Source of the DNA: Sphagnum compactum
Taxonomy: Eukaryota; Bryophyta; Sphagnopsida; Sphagnales
DNA: 64,000 nt
NCBI GenBank assembly: GCA_965153455.1
Contig: OZ234493.1
Span: 13,196,213 to 13,260,212 of the forward strand
Reading direction: 5' to 3'
Below, one piece after another: positions 12,183 through 25,017 of the stretch. The translations under genes were made by a program, and so were the position numbers. The stretch's first letter is position 1, and every line of letters starts with the position of its first letter. Below the pieces are notes generated by a model. The model did not search any database, was not told where the DNA came from, and was given only the letters and a program-made list of their open reading frames with translations.

Positions 12183-12661
12183 TGAGCAAAAGCTTGAACC
12201 CCTTAAGGTCTTCATGTCTTTTTGGTGTTTCTGAAGTTCTTCTTCTTCTTCTTTTCTCTTGTTCTGTAGAATGCTGGTAAGTAACTAATGGCAACCGAGT
12301 GTAATGAAGAAGGAAGAAAGCTTTGCCATTATTTCCAATGGCTCATTGTGGCTTCTTCTTCTTCTTCATAATTAGCTCATGAAATTTCTCCTCTCTCCAG
12401 TGTTTTGTTTTTCTTTTTTTCCCTTTGTTTCTTTTGGTTTCCGGGAAGAAGTTGTTGTCGTTTGAAGGCAATTTGTTATTGTTGTATGGTTGTATGGTGG
12501 TTGTTGTTGTTTTTTTTGTTGGCCAAGTGCTTGGAAGTTTGTTGCAGTGTTTGAGGTTTGAGAGAAAAAAAGAGAGAGAACAGGAGTTTGTGAGCTGCTT
12601 TTGGTTTTTGTCTGGCCTTCGGTTTTGCAAGCAAACAACAGACAAGAAAAGAGAAGAAGAG

Positions 12662-15480
12662 ATGGCTATGGCGATTACTGGAGCTTCTCCTCATGAGAGT
12701 CGGTGGGGTAACGTAGCAGCGTGGGAGCAGCAGCCGAAGACCGACGGGCTGTTGAGAGGTGGTGATGGAGGAGGAGGAGGAGGAGGAGGAGGAGGAGGAG
12801 GAGGAGGATGGGAGCTTAAGGACTGGGAATCTATAACCCTGCTGTATGCTCCCACCACCACGACGATGACGGCGGCTGCTGCTGCTGCTTCTTGCGTAGG
12901 AGGAGGAAATGCAAACGAGAATTGCAGCATTTTGCACGAGGTTTTCTCCATGGTGAAATCCGAGCCTGACACTGGTCATCAGCTGCATGAAGCTGCTCCT
13001 GCAGCTCTCAAGCTTGGACTTCGTCTGCCGGAGAAGAATGAGGAGGAGGAGGAGAAGGAGGAGAAGGTTGTTTTCAAAGGCTGTTCTTCTTCTTCTTCTG
13101 TTGCTGCTGTTGCTGCAGAAACAACAACAGCAACCTCGGTGGCAGTGGCGGCCGTTGCTCCTCCTCCTCCGGTAGTAGCAGTAGTTCCTTCTTCTTCCTC
13201 CTCTCCTTCACATCCATCGAGCAAGAAGCAGCGGGTGATGTCTCCTGAGAGTCAAAACCCTCGCTGTCAAGTGGAAGGGTGCACGGCGGACTTGAGCGCA
13301 TCCAAAGAGTATCATCGGAAACACAAAGTCTGCGAGGTGCATTCCAAAGCTTCCAGAGCTATGGCGGGAGGACGCGAGCAACGCTTCTGTCAACAATGCT
13401 CCCGGTAGGTACACCTCCGAGTGCACTAGACTACAACTATACACTCTCTCTCTCTCCTCTGCACAAGCTCGCCTTTCGCCCTGAGAGAAGACTGACTGAC
13501 AGAAACTCTCTTCTGTTCGTTCTCTCTGTCTTTTGTTGCTGCTGCAGGTTTCATGTGTTATCCGAGTTTGATGAAGGCAAGCGTAGCTGCCGGAGGAGAC
13601 TAGCAGGCCATAATGAGCGTCGCCGGAAGCTCCAGCCTGACGCTCAGAACTCTGCTGCTCTCAGCAGTCGAAGCTCATCACCCATGCACACTGATGCCTT
13701 TCACATGCATGGAGCAGCAGTTTCTCTTTCCCTTGAAGGTATACAAAATGCCTCTTGCAGTTCTCTTCTTGTTCTTGTTCTTATTCTTCTGTGAAGCAGA
13801 TTGTAGAGGAAGCAAGTAATGGTTCTTTTCTTCTTCTTCTGGTGTAGAGCAAGCAGATTCTACAGTTAAAGTAATGGCTTTCTTTTTCTTCTTCTTCTTT
13901 TGTGAAGCAGACTGTAGACACACACAGCTTTTGCAGCAAATTAGAGGCACAGGAGGTATTCCGGCGACTTTGGATGATGATGAGGAACACTCTATCCCTT
14001 TCCTGAATGGGGCGAATCTCTCTTCTTGCCCTCCTTGGAGTTCGGATGAGAATGTACGAGCACCATCCCAGCAGCATCAGGTTGGCTTGTTGATTGTAGT
14101 CATGCTGGATTTCATGATTTTTCTAAGCCCTGCTTTCTCCACAGAGCTTCAAGATTTCCTTCCCTGACAGCAAGAGTTTCCTGAGTGTAAGTTTGGAGAG
14201 CTTTCTTTTGCTGCAACTTTAATCTATGCAAAAAAATCAGACTAGAATGTTGTCAGTCAGTCCCCTATGAAACAGAAGCCTCAGGAACCTTGTGACTGTT
14301 TCTGGGAGTAAATGGAACTTGGTGGTGCTTTTTGTCGTCTTGGGTCTATTTTTCTTTTAAAGAGAGACAGAGACAGAGACAGAGAGACAGAGAGAGTTGT
14401 GGACAACTTTCTGTACAGTGTTGATTGAAGAATGGAGGAAAACTTTTCTGTTGATGATGCCTGCCCATCAGAGTCCACTGCTCACCATCAAGGTTTTTGT
14501 TGTTTTGTTTGTTGTGTTTTTGAGTGCAGCAGGTTGGAGGTAAAGAGGAGGGGCATTCAATCTTCTTGGACCAACACCACCACCACCATTTTTCTTCCCC
14601 ATCCAATCGTCTGCTCATGTTTCTCCAGAGCCCTGACAGCCAAATGCAAGGAGTTTTGTACCCTTCAATAGATGTGGCCTTGAGCAACCTGGGTTCTTCA
14701 CATGAGTTTGTGGATGGAGGAGCCAACAAGCGGCCTGCTTCTTCTTCTTCTTTAGGTCAAAATTTGTCCCTTGGCGGTTTGGAAGATGACTACCATAACC
14801 TGGGATGTGACGACTCTCAAATTTCTGGCCGTGCTCTTTCTCTTCTGTCATGGGGGACTCCTTGTGCCCCTGATGCTGCTGCTCTTGACCTCAGTATTGA
14901 CCATACAAACTTGGAGTACCTTGTAGCTGATAACACCTGCAGCAACTTAGCTTCTTCTTTCACACATCATCTGCACCAGCAGCAGCACCATCAACAGCAG
15001 CAGCCACAAGAGCAATATCTTGCACTTGAGAAGCTCTATCAAGTGCAATCTGCAGGTCTAGGGGGCATGGAGGTCAGTGAAAGTAGCAGAATCACAGACA
15101 GCCATCCTCTGGAACAATCCACTCAGCTGCAGCATGCTGGTGGGACAACCTCAGGTAACTTTCTTTCATCTCTCGGTGGGTTGGGGTTGGATGCTGCAAA
15201 CTCCATGTTGGCACTTTTCCAGTCAAGCAATGAGTTGGAAGGAATTCCGAGTTGTGGAGTGTCCAGGAGTGCTCAGCAGATCTCAAAGGCCACCAGTGAT
15301 TTGGTGCACACACCAAGCTTGCAGGTGCATCATCATCAGCACCATCTCCATGAGGTGCGTGCTAGCGTGCATCTACAAACACAGACAAACTCTTTGAATG
15401 GAGAGTTTGGAGAGTTTGGTTCACTGCAGCAGCATTGTGAGAGATCCTTGTTCAGCAGCACCCAACAGCAGATGCTCTAG
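12662..15480 (+). CDS. SBP-box (SQUAMOSA promoter-binding-like) transcription factor, miR156-targeted type
   Basis: Five exons give about 698 residues: 12662-13404, 13548-13738, 13911-14080, 14145-14186 and 14530-15480, all with GT-AG borders and matching phases (2, 1, 0, 0). The SBP domain spans about residues 200-275. The first zinc site is C202, C207, C224, H227; the second is C243, C246, H250, C262. A bipartite nuclear signal (KRSCRRR, ERRRK) overlaps its end. The intron splits the domain inside the Arg codon of CSR-FH, the position conserved in the family. The N-terminus has a run of 14 or more Gly, then Ala- and Glu-rich stretches; the C-terminal exon has Gln/His runs. SBP factors bind GTAC-core DNA in the nucleus and control phase change and organ development. 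The start at 12662 (MAMAIT) sits in good context; an in-frame ATG at 12494 would add 56 poorly conserved-looking residues. The exon 3 acceptor could instead be at 13917. Confidence 0.93.
14831..14850 (+). promoter_or_regulatory. miR156-type target site in SBP mRNA
   Basis: The 20 bases read GTGCTCTTTCTCTTCTGTCA and encode the ALSLLS peptide typical of miR156-targeted SPL genes. Against the complement of the common miR156 sequence there are two deviations. Site base 7 is a true mismatch, also present in Arabidopsis targets, and site base 8 (miRNA nucleotide 13) becomes a G:U pair. The miRNA 5' half, including the cleavage position between nucleotides 10 and 11, is fully paired. Confidence 0.9.
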
Positions 15481-15563
15481 AAATTAAGCAAGCAAAGCTT
15501 CAAAGCTCAAACTGCAGGGATGGTAACAGAAAACACTTGCAAAGTTTCCTAAATTCTTAGTTA

Positions 15564-15569
15564 AATAAA
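15564..15569 (+). terminator. Possible poly(A) signal of the SBP gene
   Basis: An AATAAA lies 84 bases after the stop codon. It is the first canonical signal downstream. Plant polyadenylation signals are loose, so the true site may be further on. Confidence 0.3.
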
Positions 15570-15832
15570 ATCCCGTTCTTCTTTGTCAGCATTTCCTTAA
15601 GCAGCAGCATCATAATTCTTGATGCTGCATGGGAATCCCCTGAATGCCAGATGTTGGAGTAAAAAACATTCTTTTTCTTAGAGGTAATCAAAACTATGAA
15701 CTCAAGCTGCTCTTCCTCTTCCTCATGGGCTGAGCATTTGCACATCTCTGAGGGCTGATCAGACTTGTGCACAGTTGCGCAACTTGAATATTGCCAGGAA
15801 GTTCATGGGATTTGCAAGCTTTTTTAGGGAAG

Positions 15833-15960
15833 AAGAAGAAGAAGATGATGATGATGATGATGATGAAGCTCTAATGTTTGCACAAGGGTGTGAACCATGG
15901 CCTCTAATGTTTGCACAAGGCTGTGAACCATGGCCTCTAGTGTTCACACAAGGCAAGGCT
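15833..15960. repeat. GAA/GAT microsatellite and 33-bp minisatellite
   Basis: GAA triplets pass into GAT triplets (about 15833-15868). A 33-bp unit (CTAATGTTTGCACAAGG, TGTGAACCATGGC) then repeats about 2.5 times. Both strands stay open through it only because the period is a multiple of three. It may lie in the SBP 3' untranslated region. Confidence 0.8.
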
Positions 15961-16924
15961 GTGATTTGAATTCAACTATGTCAACAACACAAGTGGGTGG
16001 TAGGCCGTTACAGAAAAATTGCATAATTTTGTTTCATTCTGTTGCCCTCTGTTTTGCAATTTCTCTAGCTTTGTTATGTAAAATGGACATGAATGCGAAG
16101 CAGGGAGCTTCCTTAATGGAGTCGGGAATAGGAATTTTAAAAAGTTTTGTTGATGGGCATTCCCCTTAAGAGTTTGCAACAATTTTATGCAGAATCATGA
16201 GTTTCTTAGGGTTAATCACTAGGGTGAGGGTATTCCCAAAATGAAGGTCCGTCCCATCATGAAGCAAGTGGCCATATTTAATATCATTACATCATAAAAC
16301 AATTATGAAAGCCCTTCACTAAGCCTAAAGACATGTATTTATTGATATCTTTTTTGAATCCTGTGATACTTGATGGATATGACTTGGAAAAATTACAGAT
16401 ACATAAGTGGACCATTTCAAAAAATCAAATGCTCGTCGTCAAAGTAGTCATTAGTCAAAGCACCTCATAAACAACAAAGGGAAACATTATGCTATGTAGG
16501 GTGCTTTCTTATTAGATTGAAAAAATCAATCCATGTCTTTACTTAATTATATAGTTGATGTTTCAAGAAGTATTATGCCAAAACATGAAATACATGACTA
16601 ACATTTTATGATTATTTGTGCAAATTTAGTCGTGTAGTCATATACAACATGCCTTTTGAGTCTATGTTATTAATGTAATTTCAATCATGATTATGATCAC
16701 GTGATGATTACAATTGTAATAGTCGTTTTGAAAAAAGTGTAACTAGTCTAGGTAGGTAGGTCATGTAATACGTAATTAGGTTAAGTAGGGAACTATGTCA
16801 GGTTAAGTAGGCAATTGGGCTAGGTAGCTAGTTAGGTTAAGTAAGTAGGTTAGGTAGGTTGCTAGGTTACTAAGGTGGTTTTTTAAAATGTTCATAGTAA
16901 TATCATGACAAAATATATTATTTG

Positions 16925-17010
16925 ATGAATGCATGGTGCAATGATTAAGGACTTGGTCTTTTAGCGTGGATGCGAAGGGTTGAAATCCTCATATTTGAAC
17001 CCTACATATG
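16925..17010 (+). mobile_element. tRNA-derived SINE-like segment
   Basis: TGGTGCAATGATTAAGG resembles a Pol III A box. About 40 bases on, GGTTGAAATCC resembles the B box GGTTCGAATCC with two mismatches. The spacing fits a tRNA-related SINE head. It is flanked by AT-rich DNA. I did not define the 3' end or a target duplication. Confidence 0.4.
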
Positions 17011-18759
17011 TATATGCTTATCTAGGTGAGGCTAAGTTTGTAACCTTGTTTAAGTTTTTAGCTTAACTTAGGTTGCCTAGGCTAGGTTGTTTAACTACAT
17101 TTTAATAGGTAGATAATTAAGTAGGCAAGTATATAGGGTGGGTTAGTAGGTAGGTTTGTTCTTCGTGAAAGCAGTTGCAATGCTTATTTCTTAATGACAT
17201 TTGTGATTACAACCATGAAAACAATTAATGGCAAAAGCAACGCCTGTTTACATTGGGTATTAGTTATGTAGTCCAAAGCACCATAAAGGATTACAAATGT
17301 AATTGATTGTGTAATCATAAAAACTAGATTTTGGCATAATGAAAGTTCTTATAATTTTATTCACAATTACATCAAAATAGTTTTGACAACAAGAAGGAAA
17401 ATTTTGTTGTGTTGTTTGATTTTATGCCAAATAACAAGTTTTTTAAATAATTTATTTTGTTTTGTAACACATATGAAAAAAATTAATCCCATGAATAAAT
17501 GTTATAACATTTTATCCTTTTTGTGGAATGCGAACAATTTTCATGTGTTAGGATTTCTAGTTTGTTCATTGTCATGTCGAGTTTCTTTTATTTTGCGTGG
17601 CAAATTTTCGCATTACATTGACACAAAAAGACATATTGAAAATATTGTGTTGTAAATGCCTGCTGTTTTACCCCAAAATTGAGTGAAATTTCGATTCTTG
17701 AGAAAATATCACCAATTTTTTTATTGCCCGCAAAAGTATGTCATCACTTTGCTATTGTTTCAAAGAAACTATGGATAATATTTTAAAATTGTCGCCCAAT
17801 GAATGCTAAATCTACTTTGAGATGTTTTGTGCCTCCTTCGACTTCAAATAATTGGAAAACAAAACACACACACACACTTATCATGTTCATCCTTGGATTT
17901 ACATTTATGGTTATGATTTGAATCAAGCAAATGTGTGGTGGGAGGACAATGTTGCTTCAACATTATGGTAACTCTTTGACCTATTTTTTGCATGCAATGA
18001 ACATATTAAACATAAGTCAAATCAATGAATGGAAACATTAATTTCATATATAAAATATACCCAAGATTCCCTCTTAGGTACATTTCATATAAGGAATTAA
18101 TGTTTCACTATGTTGCACATTACTAGTGACAATTTTTTTAATCGAAGGTTTTTAAACATTGTTAGGGTGTAGAAATATACAAAGGGAATTTTTAATTTTT
18201 AATTTTTAAAAACTAAATATGTGCATCATCATAATATTGTCTTACATTAAATCTAATCTAATTATGGATGATTTTTCTTTTCTTTTTATTAAACCTTTTG
18301 TTTTACATGCATATTAACAATTATTTAACAAGGCAATGTTGAAATGCAATTTATGTATTGGTCTAAATTCTATCCACTTTACATAGAACTAAAATGGGTT
18401 CATCATTTTGGATATGGTAACCCAAAAAAATGATTTGATAAACAATTTTTAGTATGGGTCTTCATTTGTGTGCTAATATATTTTGAAATTTCTAATTGGA
18501 TGTTAACTATTATGTCAACTTGCATAAACAATAACAAAAAGTCTATAAGAACAGGTATCATGTTGTTGCATGATGGTGATGTGGATATAAATTAATAAGC
18601 AAGATGGAAGAAAACTTTGGAGTCTTTCAAATGTTTCATGATTCAAAATTTTGTTGGCCCAAGTGCAAATCTTAAAAGGTTCAAAGGAATACAACTTTGC
18701 AAAATTCCTCTTCTAAGCTTTTAAGAGAGACCACAAAAATGAAAGGTGATCCTATGAAA

Positions 18760-18895
18760 GGTTAAATAGGATGGCCAATGGGAATTTCCACATATGATGT
18801 GAAAAGGCAAAAAGTATGGCAAATGGGAAATTCCCCATGTGATGTGAAAGGCAAATAGGAAGGTCAATGGGAAATTTCATATGTGATGTGAAAAT
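18760..18895. repeat. Degenerate tandem repeat, about 50 bp, three copies
   Basis: The phrase GGCAAATAGGAAGG, CAATGGGAAATTTC, ATATGTGATGTGAAAA occurs three times in variant form. It has no coding potential. Confidence 0.5.
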
Positions 18896-21800
18896 TAGGG
18901 CCAATGTGATGAAGAGGCATTGATTAGTTGAAATGGCTCAAGTGTTATCATTCAAAGTGTGAAACAAATGTGAATAGGAACCCTTATTGTTCCAAGTGTC
19001 AATTCAAGTGTCATTGGCCCCAAGTGTCGATGTTTGGAATGTGAAAGGCCAAACAGAAAGGGCCCATATGATGAAGAGGCAATGATTGGATGGAAAAACC
19101 ATCTTTTAATTTGTTAATTAATTTCCAATGATAAAAATCACTTTAAATTCAATAACTTTTGCTCGATTGGTCCAAAAGTTGCAAAATAACCACCATGCAC
19201 ACCACTCATTGAAGTGGAAATGTGCAAAAGTGCAATGAAGGGCCCCAAGGTTCAATAAGGCTAAAATGTGGTCACAAACAAAACAAACACATGTTTTAAT
19301 ATGTAGATAAAAAATCATTTATGTGGGGCATCTTAAAGTCAAGTTGAAACAAAAAGGATGTCATGACCATTGCAATTTTCAAAATAATTTCTTATTAGGT
19401 GTTTAAATGAGTATAAGCTCATGTTTAATCAAATGCATTACAAGGTGAATTGTAATTTGTTACAAGGTTAATTTTCAAAAAGGAATTCAAGTTATGGCTT
19501 TCCTAATATGTCATAAATGACATCATTAAAAAGTAAAAGGAAAAACATAACAAGGTTTAAAAATTTATAAGGCCTTTCATTTTCATGTATGTGATTGATG
19601 CATTTGAATTAATGGATGTAAAAAGAATGTTTTGATTTTTCATTCTATACATTTCAATTAAGGTCTCAAATAAATATTAATTGAATTTATTAAAGGACTA
19701 CCAAATATAATCCTAGGTGGTACATCTTAGTATGAAAACACTCATAGGGTTAAACAATTTACAATTTTGGGTTTTAATTACATTTAAACAATTTGGAATC
19801 AATGACCCTTGTCTAATATTGATTATGTTACATATATACTCAAAGGATATAATTAAAAGCTATTTAGTTTCATTAAGTTTTCAAATATGTGGGAACTAAC
19901 ATTCAAGAAATTAGAAGCTCATAATTTTCTTAAATGTTGTGTATTTGTCTATATGTCTAATGTGCTTCACATCTCTTTGCGTATTTGCATTTTTTTCACA
20001 TTTCTTTTGACGATGAGAGGTGCCCACATAAGCTATACAAAAAGTTTGGCAAAGATACCCATGTGGAAAAGAGTATAAACACTTCATAACTTTGTTACAA
20101 TTCTCAAGGAACACAAGCTATCCATTACAAATTGCATGGGCAAGGAAATTGTAGAATGACAAAAAGATAAAGTGACTAAAGTGAAAGATGAAAGTACTTT
20201 GAATTGCCTACACTTGGGATAGAATTATGTATATGCATTGATGTGATTAACATGTTGGATGTTTATCATCTCAAAGATTCAATTGCTTCTACTCATGTTC
20301 TTTCTTATGTAGATTTCTTATGAATGTGTTTGGGTCTTGCATCCATATGGGTCCAAACGACATTTAATGAACCAATGTGTTTACTTTGCATTTAGGACTA
20401 TTGTCCTTTTTGGGGTCCTTTTGTCAAAAAAACATGTTTTTATAAAGAGGACTTTCAAATGAAATATTTTGAAATCTTCTATTTATTGTATTTATAGTTG
20501 CCCTAATATGACATATGTTTTTTTCAGTCAATTTTGAATAAATACAAATTGTTGAAAGTGTACAGATTTTGCCAAATTTTGTGTTTCGTTTTGAAAAATT
20601 ATCACAATTTTAAATCATACCAAAACATGTTAATATTTTCAAGTTTAATTTCTTACATTATAAGCTATAACTTTTATTAAAACAACATATACGTCGTATC
20701 ATATTTACATGTCGTAAATGACTCATGAACTTTTTTTAAACCTTAAATTTTAATAAAATTTTATTGAAAAAATATATAAATGTGAGTGCTTTTTATATGT
20801 GTTTAATAGTACCCTATTACTACAAAGACTTTGAGGATCAAAAAATTTGTATTATGAAAACTAGGGGGCCTTTGTGAAAGTAATGTTATTGATTGCAGAT
20901 GTTAAACATATTTTGTTCAAACCAAACTTTGATATTGGAAGAGTGTTTGGCTCGATTAAATTTTTCAATATCCATATTATTCAATAAACACAACTTCCCA
21001 TGATTCACATGCCATTAAAATGGCACCACATAGATAAATGTAATAAGAATTGTAAAAAAGTTGACTTTTTTACATCATTTTTTGCTCGTTTGAACTCATC
21101 CACACCCATATGTTCTTTGACTCCTATGGTCATCTAAGTTGTTGTTTTGCTTGAAGGTGTAGTTTAGTTGTTTTTTCAACACATATAATTTGTGTGCATG
21201 GGATCTAAGGTGGTATGATCAAATTACCTTATGTATCATAAACAACTCAAGGGAAATTTTTGGTTTCTAACAATTTTCTGAGAAATGAAAGGAATAAATA
21301 TTGTTTAGAATCAAAGGTAAGTGGACATGCATTTGATTATGATTTTAAAAATTGCCTTCATATCATTGATGTACACAACATACCTTTGCTTATTTTGGTC
21401 CTCCCCCAAATGCAAGGCCAATTTTCAAATTTTAGACTTTTTCGATTGGACCTTGTTGGGTGATTTGAATCTCATTGGATATGTAGGCGCATGAGCCTTT
21501 ATTTGGTTGTCTACTTCCATCAACTTGAGTGGATTAATCACAAGAAGAAATCTTATCCTTTTTCACTACCCAAATTCACCAAGTTTTAAATGAAACAAAA
21601 CAAAATTGACTAATATGCAACTTGTATGGTTTTGGTCAAAAAGGATTAATTGATTAGGACATTTTTAATGAAATGGTTTTAAGTTGTTTTGATAGTCACA
21701 TGTTGCATTACATAATTTTTAATTTATGATTATGACATGGATATATGAGGTCCTAAATTAATATGACGTGGAATAAAACGCCTCAACATCATATATATTT

Positions 21801-21989
21801 TTTCATTTTTTCATTTTTTTTTGGATCATGGAATCACAAGTCATATTTTTTGTACGGCATGGCATGACAAAATTACATGCCATAAAAAAAAAATCTAATT
21901 TTATTGTAATTTTTTCAAAAAAAAGTTTTCACATCATTAGCCATGATGTACATGTTCCTATATTGCATTTATAGAAATTACATTGACGC

Positions 21990-22075
21990 ATTTATTAAGG
22001 TTTGAACCCAAGACCTCATGGAGGCACACCATGATTTTAACCACCAAACCATTTCAAGACCATATTAATAAAAAA
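21990..22075 (-). mobile_element. tRNA-derived SINE-like segment (minus strand)
   Basis: On the minus strand, TGGTTTGGTGGTTAAAATC resembles an A box and GGGTTCAAACC matches the B box GGTTCRAACC well. The order and spacing are those of a tRNA-type Pol III promoter. The rest cannot fold as a functional tRNA, so a SINE or tRNA relic is likelier. Confidence 0.45.
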
Positions 22076-24186
22076 TGAAAAAATTTAAGTTTATTATGTT
22101 GGCATGGAATTTTTTAGGAAATTCAAACTTTAACATACGTTTTCTTTTTCAAACTTTATTCAAATGCTACAAATGAAACCATGATATTGAAGTTTATTCA
22201 ATAATGTGTTCAAAAAATTATTATACTTTAAAAATATTAAATATAAGATGTTAAAAAAACACTCAAAAATATCATGTCATAAACAACCCATGGATATTCT
22301 TATGTGGTGCCATTTGAAAATCATGTGGTAAATGATGAAAGCTAAGGAATTCATTTGGAAAGAAAATTATATATTAATCTTAGGCTTTTGAAATTAATTA
22401 ATTGTTGCATAAAATAAAATCCATTTTGTAACTTATATATTTTTGGAGATGCATAAATGCCACATGCAAAGCGACCAATTTAAAAATATTTATAACACCA
22501 TAACATACACCTACAAGTGTTGAAATCAAATGCTTGCCATTATCTTTCCTATTTACACACTTAAAAAAATGGATAGAACATTTGTAAACATTATGTTAAT
22601 TACAATTTAAAATAATAATTTATTTGGCTTGTATTTTTGTTGTAGGTTGCAAAAGTTTTAATTTGTGGTGTGATGTATGGTGTGTGATGTGATTCAAAAT
22701 TGATATTCGCTTTAATCAACATTAGTCAAGTCCAACTTTAGAGCATCTTCGCCTCTGCTAGTGCCCAATATGTGGCCCTACATTGTGCATCTTAGATGAG
22801 GTGCAATAGTCATATGCGGTGAATTCATTAGAAGACAACTTTGACCCTAGAATAATTTGTAATTTTTAGGGCCTTTGGAGGAGCCATGGAAGAGTCTAAA
22901 CATAATTAAATCATATTTATTGACTTCTCCTTATCTTTGATTAGTCCAAGTAGGTTGCTAGTAGTAATCTCCGACCTATTTGCAATCCCATTTTTAGTTT
23001 TATGAGTAGGAATAATTAAATAACTATAACTTGGATGTGAGAAATATTTTGCAAGGTCACATACTAAGCACTACTAGAGATGCTTTTGTAACATAATCTT
23101 GTATGCCTTGTTTCATGTTTCAACATTTTAATGTTAAGATTTTAATCCTATTTATTTTTTGAAAACATTGATATTGTCTTCATTTATGCACACATGATGA
23201 GGCATAAACATTATGCTTTGGTAATAGGCTTCATACTTGTGATAGTTATTTTGAGATCATGTTTATGTCAAGGGATGAATTAGTTGCCTTTGTAAAAACA
23301 ATCATGTCTTGTTTTCTAACACATGTAATAGGAAAGTAATTAGATTACGAAACTTCAAATTTGTGCAATCAAACTTGTTTTGTAACCTAATTTGTAATTC
23401 TAGTGACAAACTTGATTTAGAACTAGTTTATGTGCAATTTTTTGAAGTAGGAAATGGTCAATTGAATTTTTTGGTAGTGATACTTTTAGACACAAGTTAA
23501 ACAACCTCATTTTGGTTGTTTTAAAGTATTTGGAGTAACTTGTTTAATTATATATATAAAGTTCAAAGACTACTTGTTAATTCCAAGATTGCAAGAAAAG
23601 GATTGAGGGTTGGAGTTTGCTCATGCTTTGATGTTTTGAGTTTTTTTCTTGTGTGGAACAAGTTTGTGTTTTTTTTTAATGGCATTGGTGGAAATATTTT
23701 TTAAATTTGGATTTAGGTTTTTAAAAGTTTTGTTGAACAACTTGATTTTAATTGTTTTGGGAACAACATTTGAATTTGAAAGGTTTAGGCTTTGTGTATA
23801 GTTATTTGCTTCATAAGTTAAGCTGAAAAGACGCAATAAGGGGATCAATAAGAAATGCTTGATCATGTTTGATGGTTTGAATTAATGTTAAGCAAACAAA
23901 TTTTGGTTGTTTTTATACCATCAATGGAAATATTGTCTAATTTGGATATAATTCATGAATGAAAATAATTATGTGATAAAAAAATGTTTGTGGCTAAATT
24001 TGGACAATGAAATAAAATTTATTTAAGTTATTCATTTTTAATCAAAGAAGATAATTAAATGGTAGAATTGCAAGAACGAATTCAAGTGGAATTTGACATC
24101 CAAGCATTTTCCAAAAATTACAATTATGTACAATTTTATCCTTGTAGAACGTCAAGTAATATCCCACAAGTTGAAATCATTAGTTT

Positions 24187-24426
24187 TTGTATTCATATAT
24201 GTCTATTCAACAATTTGCAAGAGATTTGGTACATGTTCCACCAGGGTGGGTACACCATGTTCGCAACTGTTATGCATGTGTGGAGTTTGATTGGGACTTC
24301 CACAATCTCGAAAGCTTGATACTCATCGTGCAAAGTAATCAAATGGGACGAAACATTATAACTAATGCCCTGGACTACATGGCAGTGACACAAATATTGA
24401 TAGTTGTAGTTGTTGCATTTGTTTAG
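24187..24426 (+). pseudogene. JmjC-domain-like gene fragment
   Basis: The reading frame contains ARDLVHVPPGWVHHVRN, then a Cys-Val-Glu-Phe and TrpAspPhe segment. That resembles the last part of a JmjC fold, where families have VPAGxxHQVRNL and a following xALDFV stretch. JmjC proteins are iron/2-oxoglutarate oxygenases, mainly histone demethylases. Only about 35 residues match, no start or splice sites are evident, and the frame ends at 24424-24426. It is probably a captured or decayed gene piece. The assignment is from motif memory only. Confidence 0.4.
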
Positions 24427-24679
24427 CCTATGGTTTTATCCTAATTCAAGGTTTGGTTTTGTTTTTTTGGTTTGTTTTTCCCAATCAATTCTAACTTTTT
24501 TTTTTGCAACATTATGATGTAGATGAGACAAATATGAACATTTGAACGACCCTTGTTACAAAGTGATTTGGCAATTTTGTCATTTACAACAATTCCTTTT
24601 TCGAAAGTGGATTCTCATTCCTATTCAAAAACTTAGTTAGGTTGTTTCATCGGTTAAGTTATTGGTATTACCTAACTAT
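24427..24679. other. AT-rich spacer
   Basis: Nothing was recognised between the JmjC-like fragment and the kinase pseudogene. A T-run of 10 sits near 24500. Confidence 0.4.
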
Positions 24680-25017
24680 ATATTGGGAGTTGTTATGAGG
24701 CAACCTCCTTTGATGTTAATCACAAAGTATCTTGCAAGGGGAGACATGTATGAACTATTATTGAGGAAGAAATAAGCCTTGCTTGTTCTTCTCATTGTGA
24801 AATATTATCTAGATATAGCAAGAGGCATGTGTTACATGCACAATGGTCCAAATGCAATAATCCATCGAGATTTGAAACCATGCAATGTCATTTTCGTTGA
24901 AGCCCATGAACTCAAGGTTGGGGACTTTGGTCTCAACAAACTCATCAAGGTAAATCATTTGCATGATGTGTACAAGATGGCAGAGGAGACATGGAATTAT
25001 AAGTACATGACACGACA
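24680..25017 (+). pseudogene. Kinase pseudogene, segment 1 (copy of the catalytic part of the gene at 29223)
   Basis: This segment matches about 29930-30255 of the intact ankyrin/Raf-like kinase gene. It covers the LGAV hinge region, DIARGMCY, the HRDLKP catalytic loop, VGDFGL (the DFG motif kept), and stops after the YKYM remnant that corresponds to YRYMAPE. A stop and several damaging changes precede it. It lacks the glycine-rich loop and the C-lobe, so it cannot make a kinase. It is followed directly by segment 2, which holds sequence that lies upstream in the parent gene. Confidence 0.88.

Larger units (their letters stand above)
15961..24186. other. Gene-poor AT-rich desert
   Basis: No gene was recognised in these 8.2 kb. 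Open frames are short and their translations are lysine-, phenylalanine- and isoleucine-rich noise. Structure seen inside: TAGG-rich degenerate simple repeat at about 16745-16870 and again near 17100-17155, two SINE-like segments (listed separately), and a weak tandem repeat at 18760-18895. A small (AC)n run is near 17868. Confidence 0.55.

Noticed and set aside
12476-12988. Antisense frame of 170 codons over SBP exon 1
   Set aside because: It is a shadow of the GGA/GCT triplet repeats. The plus-strand frame carries the zinc-binding domain and correct splice sites.
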